Source: Nansenia antarctica
Taxonomy: Eukaryota; Chordata; Actinopteri; Argentiniformes; Microstomatidae
Length of the DNA stretch: 64,000 nt
Reading direction: 5' to 3'
Assembly (NCBI GenBank): GCA_963989245.1
Contig: OZ022352.1
Span: 870,001-934,000 of the forward strand
In this document: positions 53,301 to 56,289 of the stretch, in pieces
Layout: every line of letters begins with the position of its first letter
Position numbering within the stretch: position 1 is the stretch's first letter
The notes under the pieces: generated by a model
The model's database searches: none
What the model was told of the DNA's origin: nothing
Seen by the model: the letters and a program-made list of their open reading frames with translations, nothing else
Translations under genes and position numbers: made by a program

Positions 53301-55134
53301 AACACCCTCTGGGTGGTCCGAGGGGGGATGTGTCGTATATTTCTGTAGTATGTATGATCTATGTATGAATATGTAGTATATTTTAAACACACACACATAC
53401 CAGGGCATGCAAGGACATGATGCCCTCTAACAATGAGGGTTCTATGGCAACCAGATGACCAACAGAGACCTCTGGGGGTTGGGCAAACACACATACATTC
53501 TGGCCCCTCCCCTCTTGAACAAAACGGGCAGGCTAGCTAGAGAGCGGCCTCTTTTCCAGCCCAGGTCACAGGATCAACACATGTATGTATAAATCTGTTT
53601 GTAACTCGGATTAAATCGTCTTAAACTCAATAACTGTTCTTTGATTCATAACCAATAAGAAATACACAACAGAAACGACGCATCGAGGCTGTCCATAGGA
53701 AAACAACAGCGCATGCGCGTTGATCTGGATAAGAGCAGGACGAACGGGCAATTTTAAATTTTTCTGATCAATCAACTAGCATGTCTGTTGCTTCGATAAC
53801 GTATGTTACTTCGTTTACGCAAAGGGCTGTGAGAACGCAAATCAGAGAAATAATTTATGCAACAATGTTACAATCTCATCCACTTGCTCCAGGTCACGAT
53901 TCGGACTTTCATGTGAGAACATGACCTTAGATTCATAGATAGAGCTCCAGTATGGATTCAAAGGTTCGCTTTAAACATATTTTGAAGCTATAATATGACA
54001 CATGTATACAAATAATGTCGTAAAACAACCTTGCTATCCTGCAAGAATCAATGGGAATACTGTACATTATCATTAATTGAATTGACAATAGCAGTAACTA
54101 GTGCAGATTGTACCTTTAACAGTAACTTACAACTTGTTAAACTACATACAGTTTGATGGCACAGTAAACAAGATATGACATAGAAATAGGTTCAGGGTCA
54201 GCAGGAATAGGTTTCTATCTCTTGACATTGTCATCAAGTCATTGCCTATAAACAGACTGCACTTACATAGCGCCTTTATCCAAAGCGCTTTACAACGGCC
54301 TCTCATTCACCCATTCACACACACATTCACACACCAATGGCGGCAAGCTGCCATGCAAGGCCCCGGCCGGCCCGCTCACCGGGAGCAATTTGGGGTTCAG
54401 TGTCTTGCCCAAGGACACTTCGACATGTGGCCAGCCGGGGCTCGAACCGCCGATCTGCCGACCTCGCGATCATTAGACAGCGGCTCTACCTCCTGCACCA
54501 CAGCCCCCCTTCCTGCGCCACAGCCGCCGCCTATGAGTTTTGTGAATGCAAGGACTGAATTGAAGCATACAGATATTCAGAGGAGGTGTGAAGAACGCTT
54601 TTCAATTGAGGCTGGTGAACTGTCCTCCAGTTAAATACTCATCTAATACGCATCTATCAGCTCTGTGTCCCCGGCAATGAGACTCATACCCTGAAGGCCT
54701 TAGAATGTGGTTCTGATTCCTGTCTGAATCTTCACTGTAACTGTCAATACAAATGAAAAATATGAGTGGGACTGCCCCACTCAGAAAAAATAACAAACAA
54801 ACAAAAAGAATGTGGTTCTGGCATCACAAGATGTTTTCTCCGACACCTGGTCTTAAAACCACTTGACACACTCATGGGAATAAGGCTAGACAACTAGGTA
54901 TAACCCTTCCTCGTGTCAACTAGCTTCAGTAGTAAATAACTGTCTGTGCCACAGCTGTGTAAAGTTTGTAGTCATGACTGTTTGTGACATGTGATGTCTT
55001 CTGAGTGTCCTGAGGGTGTTATGAAGGAGGAGGGGGTTCCAGTATGTGTGAGAGGGTGTCTTTCTCTGTCCCCTCGCTAGTCAGACGGGAAATATGCTCT
55101 CTCCCAGACATAGTCAGGTAGTCATAGCAACCAC
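19681..55134 (-). CDS. fcsk: L-fucose kinase, C-terminal two thirds, 13-14 exons
   Basis: Fucokinase phosphorylates L-fucose with ATP to fucose-1-phosphate in the cytosol, feeding GDP-fucose salvage for glycan fucosylation. Thirteen minus-strand exons between 42666 and 19681 have consensus acceptors and donors and compatible phases. They total 2,151 nt: 716 codons and a TGA. Order: the end of the fucokinase/pyrophosphorylase-like domain, a linker, then a GHMP kinase domain with ECPARLDLSGGWSDTPP, PHGSGLGTSS and AGAGGGGFLYLL. The vertebrate protein is about 1,080 residues. A further probable exon lies at 55022-55134; the first ~330 residues were not found. The introns contain the hAT gene, the coiled-coil gene and the ERV. 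Confidence 0.9.
19797..20854. mobile_element. hAT-like element containing a second nested MITE
   Basis: The outer ends are CAGGGTTCCTACAAG and the inverse of GCGCGGGAACCCTG. Inside lies a second element, 20129-20822, with ends GGGCCCTTTTATGCACTTC and the inverse of GAAGTGCATAATAGGGCCC. Its body is rich in GCGCC and GCATAATA repeats and resembles Harbinger-type MITEs. Neither has coding capacity. It sits in the last fcsk intron, just upstream of the terminal exon. Confidence 0.6.
21098..21321 (-). CDS. fcsk: fcsk exon, GHMP motif 3
   Basis: Starts with two bases completing a codon after TTTCTGGAAG and ends AACACACAC|GTGAGT in phase 0. Encodes SLTRLGACLERSWQQKKV, MAPGCEPAAVRAMMDALRP, GQSLAGAGGGGFLYLLTRQP. 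GAGGGG is GHMP motif 3, which closes over the phosphates. The acceptor's pyrimidine tract is a long (CT)n microsatellite. The junction with the previous exon is about five residues shorter than in the human protein, so the exact acceptor or donor is slightly uncertain. Confidence 0.9.
21322..21372. repeat. (GA)n microsatellite at an fcsk acceptor
   Basis: GA repeats (CT on the gene's sense strand) run to within about 10 bp of the acceptor at 21321 and form its pyrimidine tract. Confidence 0.9.
21430..21600 (+). mobile_element. retroposon 3' tail
   Basis: Reads TTGAAAGGCGCCCATAAATA followed by AAATG and (TTA)n, a common fish LINE/SINE-type 3' end. No coding region is attached. Confidence 0.45.
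21848..22068. repeat. CTCACT/CCCT-rich simple repeat at an fcsk donor
   Basis: Irregular TCACTC, ACCCTC and CAGTCTCAC repeats extending to within a few bases of the splice donor at 22073. Confidence 0.85.
22074..22158 (-). CDS. fcsk: fcsk exon
   Basis: After TGTTTGGCAG it encodes DVVRSWYSRLPAIVENAEQL then VDNAEECA, aligning with the GHMP C-terminal subdomain (DVLRSWYARLPAVVQNA in human). The donor used here, GCCC|GTGCGT, gives a phase that joins the next exon. An alternative GT four bases further on would not keep frame. Confidence 0.85.
22159..22884. other. fcsk intron, nothing recognised
   Basis: About 725 bp of intron without an identifiable gene, repeat structure or conserved motif. Confidence 0.5.
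22885..23100 (-). mobile_element. LINE 3'-end fragment, copy 1
   Basis: Minus-strand copy of the 3' end also present at 28500-28880 (+), 40773-41285 (-) and 60345-60460 (+). On the plus strand it reads GGAATGGACTTTATTTGTCA, then ACAACGAAATTTAGGAGGGG and GGCTCCCCTGGTGTTAGG. It is 5' truncated with no coding sequence. Confidence 0.8.
23720..23960 (+). pseudogene. Myb/SANT-like fragment of a Harbinger-type transposon
   Basis: ATG at 23720 opens MATSRSQHFWSEEETAVCLQ and IIKDINIEYIDERKHRNSDL, then stops at 23850. A shifted frame continues KKVCEGLKEEGFVRTVNQVR. This is the three-helix Myb/SANT-type module found in the second protein of PIF/Harbinger transposons. The frameshift makes it a relic. 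No DDE transposase partner is nearby. Confidence 0.55.
23961..24770. other. fcsk intron, nothing recognised
   Basis: No gene was seen. GGGGGCTCGAATCCCACTT at about 24214-24232 resembles a tRNA/SINE box B, but no box A or body accompanies it. Confidence 0.4.
24771..25030 (-). mobile_element. tRNA-derived SINE
   Basis: Minus-strand, full-length-looking copy. The plus strand starts GTAAATGGACT and ends CCTGCGCCCCAGCCGCCCC, the inverse of the tRNA-like head. Box B (GGCGGTTCGAGCCCC as inverse) is intact. Confidence 0.88.
25239..25426 (-). CDS. fcsk: fcsk exon, GHMP domain
   Basis: After CGTCTCCTAG it encodes GGWQDQVGGLVGGVKVARSK, then LPLRVEVERLALSQDFLVSL and HLLLVYTGKTRLARNLLQ, ending CTGCAG|GTAGTC in phase 0. 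It aligns with the human GHMP core (GGGWQDQVGG and HLLLVYTGKTRLARNLLQ). A GGGA-rich repeat abuts the acceptor. Confidence 0.92.
25437..25503. repeat. GGGA-rich simple repeat at an fcsk acceptor
   Basis: GGGAGGGA-type repeat (CCCTCC on the gene strand) immediately upstream of the exon at 25426. Confidence 0.85.
25645..25687. repeat. (GT)n microsatellite near an fcsk donor
   Basis: About 21 GT repeats, roughly 25 bp from the donor at 25711. Confidence 0.9.
25712..25831 (-). CDS. fcsk: fcsk exon, GHMP motif 2
   Basis: After CTACCTGCAG it encodes GTSSILAGAVLAAVYRCTGR, then DSLIHAVLHLEQMLTTG. The previous exon's GSGLG joins GTSS to form GHMP motif 2, the ATP-phosphate loop. The donor is CACCG|GTCAGA. 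A 190-bp GGAGA pentanucleotide array starts 7 bp upstream of the acceptor. Confidence 0.92.
25838..26026. repeat. (GGAGA)n pentanucleotide array
   Basis: About 37 copies of GGAGA with two interruptions near 25997 and 26022. On the fcsk sense strand it is (TCTCC)n, a very long pyrimidine tract ending 6 bp before the acceptor at 25831. The open frame across it is meaningless. Confidence 0.95.
26531..26575. repeat. (CT)n microsatellite at an fcsk donor
   Basis: About 22 CT repeats. On the gene strand the donor reads GTAAGAGAGAGAGA, so the repeat grows directly out of the splice-site consensus. Confidence 0.92.
26579..26722 (-). CDS. fcsk: fcsk exon, GHMP domain
   Basis: After TGTGTCAG it encodes ALLKAVCVCSGLVTFPSQQP, EEQLLQRWGGGVEIHSWSLL and PHGSGLG, ending CTGG|GTAAGA. 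It aligns with human ALLKAAFICAG and GGGFELHTWSELPHGSGLG. The intron upstream is about 9.8 kb and holds the nested SINE/hAT/LINE cluster and the coiled-coil gene. Confidence 0.92.
26889..27000 (+). mobile_element. hAT-type MITE end fragment
   Basis: CAGGGTTCCCACACCTTCTG followed by AGACATCAAATTCAAGCACC, the same start as the element at 35773. No matching right end was identified nearby, so it is treated as a fragment. Confidence 0.5.
27272..27469 (+). mobile_element. SINE, 5' half (interrupted by hAT insertion)
   Basis: The head begins GGTGGCTGTGGTGCAGGAGG. Box A is present twice in tandem (27281-27292 and 27298-27309), box B GGTTCGAGCCC is at 27350-27360, and the body reads to ATTGGTGTGTGAA. 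Sequence identity to the SINE stops there at CAGGGT; the missing 3' half resumes at 33141. The doubled box A is a small version of the 21-bp expansion at 1153-4679. Confidence 0.85.
27680..27872. repeat. CA-rich repeat with a ~68-bp tandem duplication
   Basis: (CA)n tracts with ACACAGATATACAGACACAC and GATGCATACGTACACACACA occurring twice. Open frames on both strands reflect the repeat. Confidence 0.9.
28100..28880 (+). mobile_element. LINE 3' end with reverse-transcriptase C terminus
   Basis: Plus-strand frame reads AQQRLYTLRCLRKE, FYRGAVESILTYGICNWF, LQRVVRTAQKITGAPLPSLE, ELYNTRCLRKAS, an in-frame TAG, then ISRDPTHPGH and RLPSKRRYRTPAAKTNRL to a TAA near 28520. This is the C-terminal end of a non-LTR reverse-transcriptase ORF (clade not resolved). 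The 3' UTR ends in (ATTC)n at about 28850. 5' truncated, nested inside the hAT element. Confidence 0.8.
28975..32802 (-). pseudogene. hAT-type transposase, six exons, two lesions
   Basis: Exons (minus): 32802-32040, 31514-31207, 31082-30812, 30544-30401, 30161-29915, 29642-28975. Phases agree throughout. The N terminus starts MGKCTFAESWLDVPDF, then a BED-like finger (CICKKK through HMHGASHK). Catalytic-type residues lie in FVLMFDESLN, SISMDGPN and the hAT dimerisation block SHGQATVERGFSIN. The last exon has a charged coiled coil after that. Two defects: a 4-bp insertion near 32745 breaks the frame after the start, and the acceptor before 31082 reads GCACGG instead of an AG. Otherwise the frame is open. 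It may be a recently dead transposase or a misassembled live one. Confidence 0.75.
31748..31793. repeat. (CA)n microsatellite
   Basis: About 22 CA repeats inside the first intron of the hAT transposase. Confidence 0.92.
33141..33219 (+). mobile_element. SINE, 3' half
   Basis: AATGTGTGTGTGAATGGGTG through GGCGCTATAAGTCAGTCC and TTTACCAT, the missing tail of the SINE that starts at 27272. Confidence 0.85.
33222..33352. repeat. palindromic MITE, second copy
   Basis: Starts TTCGTAAATTCGCTCTGAGA and ends CGAATTTACGAAGGCAGCC. Same family as 6338-6460. It abuts the SINE tail. Confidence 0.7.
33496..35453 (+). CDS. coiled-coil (trichohyalin/golgin-like) gene, three exons
   Basis: Exon 1 is 33496-34898, exon 2 is 35130-35232 (TTGTTGCAG acceptor, TCAG|GTAATA donor) and exon 3 is 35434-35453 with TGA. 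The protein begins MDKEREDIERQWEDIRSAME and is almost entirely charged heptad-like sequence rich in E, R, K and Q; the short C terminus (GHKDHLTVTTIAAAWALN) is different. A one-base frameshift at a G5 run near 33775 splits exon 1 into a 104-residue and a 375-residue frame. Inside exon 1 a 43-residue block recurs as 276- and 129-bp steps. The function is unknown. It lies antisense inside an fcsk intron. It may be a real gene with a sequencing error at the G run, or a decaying copy. Confidence 0.55.
33841..34780 (+). repeat. 405-bp higher-order coding repeat (276 + 129 bp)
   Basis: AGCGTTTGAAGAACAAGAAA occurs at 33841, 34117, 34246, 34522 and 34651, with steps 276, 129, 276, 129. Both steps are multiples of three, so the frame is kept. 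The second 405-bp unit differs from the first by only a few bases. Confidence 0.9.
35259..35299. repeat. (GT)n microsatellite
   Basis: About 20 GT repeats 26 bp after the donor of the coiled-coil gene's second exon. Confidence 0.92.
35773..36228. mobile_element. hAT-type MITE
   Basis: 456 bp with inverted ends CAGGGTTCCCGCACC and the inverse of GGACCCGTGGGAACCCTG. The body has CAAGCACCTTTCAAGGACTT-type subterminal repeats at both sides. No coding. No 8-bp target duplication is clear. Confidence 0.7.
36284..36490. repeat. CCCTCC/CCTCTC-rich repeat at an fcsk donor
   Basis: Irregular pyrimidine-rich repeat (CTCCCTCC, CCCCTAGCCCCTCC) ending about 30 bp from the donor at 36518. Confidence 0.85.
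36519..36746 (-). CDS. fcsk: fcsk exon, start of GHMP kinase domain
   Basis: After CCCCCCCAG it encodes GWSDTPPIAFEHGGSVVNVA, VRVDGRRPIGARARRIKEPR and CERLEDLKDHCQPHAPG. GGWSDTPP is GHMP motif 1 with the substrate-binding aspartate, and VDGRRPIGARARRI is nearly the human sequence. The donor is CCTG|GTGAGG. Confidence 0.93.
36798..36823. repeat. (TAA)n microsatellite
   Basis: Short ATA/TAA run 50 bp upstream of the fcsk exon acceptor at 36746. Confidence 0.85.
36873..37132 (-). mobile_element. tRNA-derived SINE
   Basis: Minus-strand copy from GGTAAATGGACTGCACTTAT to CTGCGCCACAGCCACCCC. Box A and box B are both recognisable. Confidence 0.9.
37136..37727. other. repeat-like tail and unrecognised intron
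   Basis: 37136-37330 starts TTATATAGTGCTTTTCTAGA and CACTCAAAGACGCTTTACAA, resembling the edge at 63870-63890, and looks like a dispersed repeat. The rest, up to the exon at 37728, shows nothing recognisable. Confidence 0.4.
37728..37894 (-). CDS. fcsk: fcsk exon
   Basis: After CTCTACAG it encodes [31 protein letters not shown] and ECPARLDLSG, ending TCAG|GTGAGT. It is strongly like human [20 protein letters not shown] and leads into GHMP motif 1. Confidence 0.93.
37895..38263. other. fcsk intron, nothing recognised
   Basis: No gene or clear repeat. Confidence 0.4.
38264..38480. repeat. 28-bp minisatellite abutting an fcsk donor
   Basis: About eight copies of ACCAGGTAGTGTGCTGGTAG plus TCATAGTA. 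The last unit (ACCAGGTAGTGTGCTGGGTG) runs to 7 bp before the donor at 38487, so the array appears to have grown from donor-proximal intron sequence. Confidence 0.92.
38488..38704 (-). CDS. fcsk: fcsk exon, linker region
   Basis: After GGACCTCCAG it encodes AAGSKENLGVAARCLACIAD, VLGCLAGEGRGGLRSGPAAN and LNWLSR, ending AGCAG|GTACGA. It aligns with human [20 protein letters not shown]. (GA)n flanks the acceptor. Confidence 0.92.
38717..38735. repeat. (GA)n microsatellite at an fcsk acceptor
   Basis: About 9 GA repeats 13 bp from the acceptor at 38704, forming its pyrimidine tract on the gene strand. Confidence 0.85.
38865..39800 (+). mobile_element. non-LTR retrotransposon 3' end
   Basis: 38873-39355 encodes a reverse-transcriptase C-terminal region: NQKCLRTLASCLVQCHFNYA, then KLQTAQKKLIRVVLGFRYKA and LVTVHRVLNNRAPAYF. 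A long 3' UTR with short CTGTATGGGAGTGTTGTA repeats ends at AATAAAAATAAAAAAAATCG. The 3' end lies within about 25 bp of an fcsk splice donor (39822). It is a different family from the LINE at 28100. Confidence 0.7.
39823..40178 (-). CDS. fcsk: fcsk exon, linker region
   Basis: After CCCTGCAG it encodes SEELWGSSGPRSLLEARLFP, VGWLLGG, WQGAWRLSLREVLSLADQ and LLPCFRAAVLGGQQEALLST, then LDS, ending TCCA|GTGAGT. It matches human SARLFPVL, WRASWRLSWEQL and LLATLDQ in order. It is the longest fcsk exon in the window. Confidence 0.9.
40206..40405 (+). mobile_element. tRNA-derived SINE with L2-type tail
   Basis: A different SINE family: box A TGGTCTAGTGG near 40218, box B GGTTGTGAGTTCAAATCCCG near 40257, and the tail AAGTCGCTTTGGATAAAAGC then GTCTGCTAAATGGC, the 3' end shared with fish L2 LINEs. 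Confidence 0.85.
40773..41285 (-). mobile_element. LINE 3' end, copy 3
   Basis: Minus-strand copy of the element at 28100-28880, including the last part of its ORF (inverse of DPTHPGHVHF... to NTEKA). Ends in (ATTCC)n on the sense strand. It lies in the intron upstream of the exon at 40178. Confidence 0.82.
41377..41450 (-). CDS. fcsk: fcsk exon, end of fucokinase domain
   Basis: After CTCCTCTAG it encodes VASDDGTATFLNHSWRDLYD and RTEI, ending ATACA|GTAGGA. It aligns with human QGTGTYLNVPWSEFFKRTGV. Short (74 bp), but the phase fits both neighbours. Confidence 0.8.
41520..41800. mobile_element. LINE debris and L2-type tail
   Basis: 41540-41630 encodes a short KEHHRRYFLPALIRLYN-like piece typical of LINE ORF ends. 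At 41655-41720 the inverse of an L2 3' tail appears (TTTAGCAGACACCTTATTCC). Both are fragments. Confidence 0.4.
42009..42182 (-). CDS. fcsk: fcsk exon, left-handed-helix part of fucokinase domain
   Basis: After TTGCCCCCAG it encodes GPLELQSGCLLSGLEV, SHLRKLALTNDIIIQGHRVQ and YTALGASDDLE, 58 codons in phase 0, ending TTGAG|GTAACA. It aligns with human GPIHIGAGCLVTGLD and LRDLVLQGHH. The repeating G-x-V pattern is that of the hexapeptide-like pyrophosphorylase-type region. Confidence 0.9.
42183..42564. other. fcsk intron, nothing recognised
   Basis: No gene or repeat array; short A/T-rich stretches only. Confidence 0.4.
42565..42666 (-). CDS. fcsk: fcsk exon
   Basis: After TCCCTCTAG it encodes NPRCVDDGGRVINSVLEGDV and SLSTGAVIQHCHLQ, 34 codons in phase 0, ending CTGCAG|GTCAGG. 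It aligns with human [24 protein letters not shown]. The ERV lies in the intron just upstream (from 42834). Confidence 0.9.
42834..43174 (+). repeat. ERV 5' LTR
   Basis: 341 bp. A TATA-like ATGTATAAATCTG lies near 43089, followed by a GATTAAATC region. By eye the same as the 3' LTR. Confidence 0.9.
43175..45161 (+). other. ERV leader with tandem repeats
   Basis: About 2 kb between LTR and gag. A 43-bp unit (TTAGACGCCATTTGCAGTGT then CCTTTGTCCTTTGTCAGCGG) occurs three times at 43608-43736. A 52-59 bp A/T-rich unit containing AACAAGTCGATTTCTTTACA, each followed by G, occurs three times at 44568-44700. Each of the latter contains a splice-acceptor-like TTTCTTTACAG. No long ORF. A packaging signal is expected here but cannot be identified from sequence alone. 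Confidence 0.75.
45162..46931 (+). CDS. gag: ERV Gag, copy 1
   Basis: 589 residues, open throughout. The N terminus MGSNST fits N-myristoylation for membrane targeting. A matrix-like helical part follows, then an acidic and lysine-rich linker near 145-190, a capsid-like middle, a GGYP/QGPQ proline-glycine repeat near 475-530, and a single nucleocapsid knuckle C-x2-C-x4-H-x4-C at residues 539-552. It ends with TAG; the frame continues open behind it. Confidence 0.88.
   Translation: MGSNSTKLLKDISEHRGMLATLSPMAVVEKMNPLVREISKMSTKWNSCWAYIEQPWPKEGSLNLQIIATLEILINGHKAHQRGKIRSEKRKLELAILDLFKVEGQKIAQMEPEKKKELARTLEQKLNISSPDMCPVSSPPPYAKALEDHSQKKKKEPRGKGDDRSDEEDDSEDGSEDSSDDDNADGGYNAQVRKMIATAERKGGRRRPEKAEREEDCHRMSSNTLKNCPVLIRGNKMEYHPWHHTDLSEVIEKLPVLQDGGYPWTTEMDVRLTGTQAAMGDLKRLLALIAGLDTMQEILMKAGLHRYINTSVYDPELFAANRGKLWKAIREIYPTHIHPDNIIVKPLGGDENPRGFVARVHSQWRSVTGKDAEDNPLEKSIIREKIQEGLPTPVKDKLAEVVGLRHMNKAVYIDHVAHQVELYRKNIQIQKAEDEESLRILTHVQLTESERNIEGVQALAPQQQPPGVQTATYQSYSQGPQGGYPATYQSYPQGPQGGYPYPQGPPGVQAVPYQMYTQPGQGPPPGGWTAAGKKMLEPCYQCDQNGHLACTCYNRPQGGAGGSQGGGYWPPTTPAPGVMNPYGGPAAGL
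46932..48515 (+). pseudogene. pol: ERV pol remnant, copy 1 (truncated by the duplication)
   Basis: In frame with gag after its TAG. It contains the C-terminal part of a protease (GLLGRDALC near 47140) without the catalytic DTG, then directly an RNase H domain (YWVDGSCYG near 47310, AELIALTEA, YTDSAYA), then the integrase zinc finger (H-x3-H near 47962, CGVC near 48076). Reverse transcriptase and the integrase catalytic core are absent without breaking the frame. An acidic/proline tail runs into the duplication junction, where the frame ends after 14 altered codons. Confidence 0.82.
49019..50791 (+). CDS. gag: ERV Gag, copy 2
   Basis: 590 residues, the same as copy 1 apart from one added lysine. 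It ends with TAG in the same position. Its own upstream sequence is a copy of the leader's 3' end, so it has no separate LTR promoter. Confidence 0.87.
   Translation: MGSNSTKLLKDISEHRGMLATLSPMAVVEKMNPLVREISKMSTKWNSCWAYIEQPWPKEGSLNLQIIATLEILINGHKAHQRGKIRSEKRKLELAILDLFKVEGQKIAQMEPEKKKELARTLEQKLNISSPDMCPVSSPPPYAKALEDHSQKKKKKEPRGKGDDRSDEEDDSEDGSEDSSDDDNADGGYNAQVRKMIATAERKGGRRRPEKAEREEDCHRMSSNTLKNCPVLIRGNKMEYHPWHHTDLSEVIEKLPVLQDGGYPWTTEMDVRLTGTQAAMGDLKRLLALIAGLDTMQEILMKAGLHRYINTSVYDPELFAANRGKLWKAIREIYPTHIHPDNIIVKPLGGDENPRGFVARVHSQWRSVTGKDAEDNPLEKSIIREKIQEGLPTPVKDKLAEVVGLRHMNKAVYIDHVAHQVELYRKNIQIQKAEDEESLRILTHVQLTESERNIEGVQALAPQQQPPGVQTATYQSYSQGPQGGYPATYQSYPQGPQGGYPYPQGPPGVQAVPYQMYTQPGQGPPPGGWTAAGKKMLEPCYQCDQNGHLACTCYNRPQGGAGGSQGGGYWPPTTPAPGVMNPYGGPAAGL
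50792..52687 (+). pseudogene. pol: ERV pol remnant, copy 2, with unassigned C terminus
   Basis: Same protease remnant, RNase H and integrase zinc finger as copy 1, but reading on past the duplication endpoint into a basic segment and a hydrophobic stretch (ETYFAKIGAPIIADMIFDFL) before TGA at 52685. The hydrophobic part could be a leftover envelope membrane segment joined in frame by the deletion; this is a guess. 52688-53320 has no recognised coding. Confidence 0.75.
53331..53671 (+). repeat. ERV 3' LTR
   Basis: Matches the 5' LTR over 341 bp; directly preceded by the polypurine tract. Confidence 0.9.
53672..54247. other. intron sequence right of the ERV, nothing recognised
   Basis: Continues the sequence interrupted at 42833 after the GAAA duplication. 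GC-rich at first (CGACGCATCGAGG), then unremarkable. Confidence 0.4.
54248..54531 (-). mobile_element. tRNA-derived SINE with duplicated head
   Basis: Minus-strand copy. On its sense strand the head reads GGCGCAGGAAGGGGGGCTGT then GGTGCAGGAGGTAGAGCCGC, so the box A region is partly doubled, as at 27272. Confidence 0.85.
54532..55021. other. unrecognised intron sequence
   Basis: No gene or known repeat seen; a (CAAA)n-like stretch near 54790. Confidence 0.4.
55022..55134 (-). CDS. fcsk: probable upstream fcsk exon, donor damaged
   Basis: After TTATGTTCCAG it encodes GGCYDYLTMSGREHISRLTS and ends near SHILEPPPPS, resembling human SGSYSYMTSSASEFLLSLT, which lies just before the next known exon (42666). 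An end at 55022 gives exactly the phase needed there. However, the bases that follow read TCA|TAACAC instead of a GT donor, and without splicing the frame meets that TAA. Either a base is missing from the donor or the true exon end differs. Confidence 0.55.
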
Positions 55135-55147
55135 CTGGAACATAAAG

Positions 55148-55157
55148 TCTCGCGAGA
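55148..55157. promoter_or_regulatory. TCTCGCGAGA palindrome, third copy
   Basis: Counterpart of the motifs at 16263 and 16305. It lies 13 bp on the intron side of the fcsk exon acceptor at 55134. Confidence 0.45.
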
Positions 55158-55608
55158 TTTAAATAAGCCTAGATTTTCCTTTAGCGACGTTGATGGAATA
55201 CCCCCCTGTTTCCTCCTCACCTGTATTGATTTGACTGTTGTTGTTGTTTTTTTTTTACTTTAGACCACATGCATCCTCTTTTAGTAAATGTATGTCTGTA
55301 AGTGGGCTGCCAAGAGTTAGTATCTAGGCCCGCTATACTACATTGCATTGGCTTTTCAGTTCAGACACAACCCATGAAAACTCAATTCAATTCTACCAGA
55401 AGGCAAGGTGTAGTAATAAGCATTTCCCCATTACACGTCAAACTCTTTCAGATATATGAGGAAGTGTCTAGGGGAAATGTCTGGTGTTGGGAATTTGTCT
55501 GGTCTGGTGAATTTCTCGAAACATTCTAATCTTGCAAAACAAATAGCTTAGGTTGTTGTGTATGAGGTTCCAGACAGTCAGTCACCAACTCTGTGGTTGA
55601 TATTGCAG

Positions 55609-55746
55609 ATGGGGGACTCGAGCTGTCCAGGAGGGAGTGACTCCCAGTCGTCGATGACGGTGGAACTGAGCAAGGAGACTCTGGACACCATGCTAGACGG
55701 GCTGGGCCGGATCCGGGACCAGCTGTCTGTGGTGGTTGGAAAATGA
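55609..55746 (+). CDS. commd9: commd9 terminal exon, copy B
   Basis: Encodes the same 45 residues as copy A with the acceptor and stop intact. It lies antisense to fcsk. The insertion 117 bp after the stop would sit in its 3' UTR. Without upstream exons it is probably a non-expressed duplicate. Confidence 0.65.
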   Translation: MGDSSCPGGSDSQSSMTVELSKETLDTMLDGLGRIRDQLSVVVGK

Positions 55747-55862
55747 GGACATTCACCTTTGGCTCTAGGGTGCATCTAAGCACTCTAGAGTGGCCTATCG
55801 CCCTCCACTTCAACTGCATTGAACTCAAACCGTAGGGAAAGTAAAACCGGTATGGTGGATGC

Positions 55863-56076
55863 CAGTGGCGGCTGGTGCAAAATTTTTTGGGTGGGGCACA
55901 GCAGTGTGGCGGGGGGGTCCTCTTTCGCGCGCACAAATGTGCGTCCTGGCCAAGAAATAGAGACAGCCAATTGGAGCGCTGCTACAGCTCACGTGTAAGC
56001 GAAAAGTATTCGTCCTGGCATAGACTTGCATTGACACAGCGCCCCGCGTTCTCTCCCTATGTATTTTAACAGTGAG

Positions 56077-56113
<37 letters not shown>

Positions 56114-56289
56114 TAAAAATGTTTATTGTATTGGAGGATTTTTAATGAATGCTGATAGGCGCCGACAGAATATCAGCCACATTTTGTGAATAAACAATGT
56201 TTATTTAAAAAAAAAACTTTTACAAATCGCAACAAGGAAGTGAAGGTGGGGGCGGCGCCCCAGCGCCCTCTATCGCTCAGCCGCCACTG
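55863..56289. mobile_element. hAT MITE with 8-bp target duplication
   Basis: Ends CAGTGGCGGCTGG and the inverse of CAGCCGCCACTG. GTGGATGC flanks both sides (55855-55862 and 56290-56297), while copy A has a single uninterrupted site near 17690. It contains a (CA)n tract near 56081-56112. Inserted after the segmental duplication. Confidence 0.9.

Larger units (their letters stand above)
42834..53671 (+). mobile_element. endogenous retrovirus, class-I-like, defective, tandemly duplicated inside
   Basis: The 341-bp LTRs (42834-43174 and 53331-53671) look identical and begin TGTCGTATA and end ACACAACA. GAAA is duplicated on both flanks (42830-42833, 53672-53675). A putative primer site TGGCGAGCCTAGCAACGG follows the 5' LTR and the purine tract AGGGGGGATG precedes the 3' LTR. 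gag starts MGSN (myristoylation type), has one CCHC knuckle, and is followed in the same frame after one TAG by pol remnants, as in gammaretroviruses. Protease active site, reverse transcriptase, integrase core and most of env are missing. It is antisense to fcsk and cannot replicate unaided. Confidence 0.9.
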
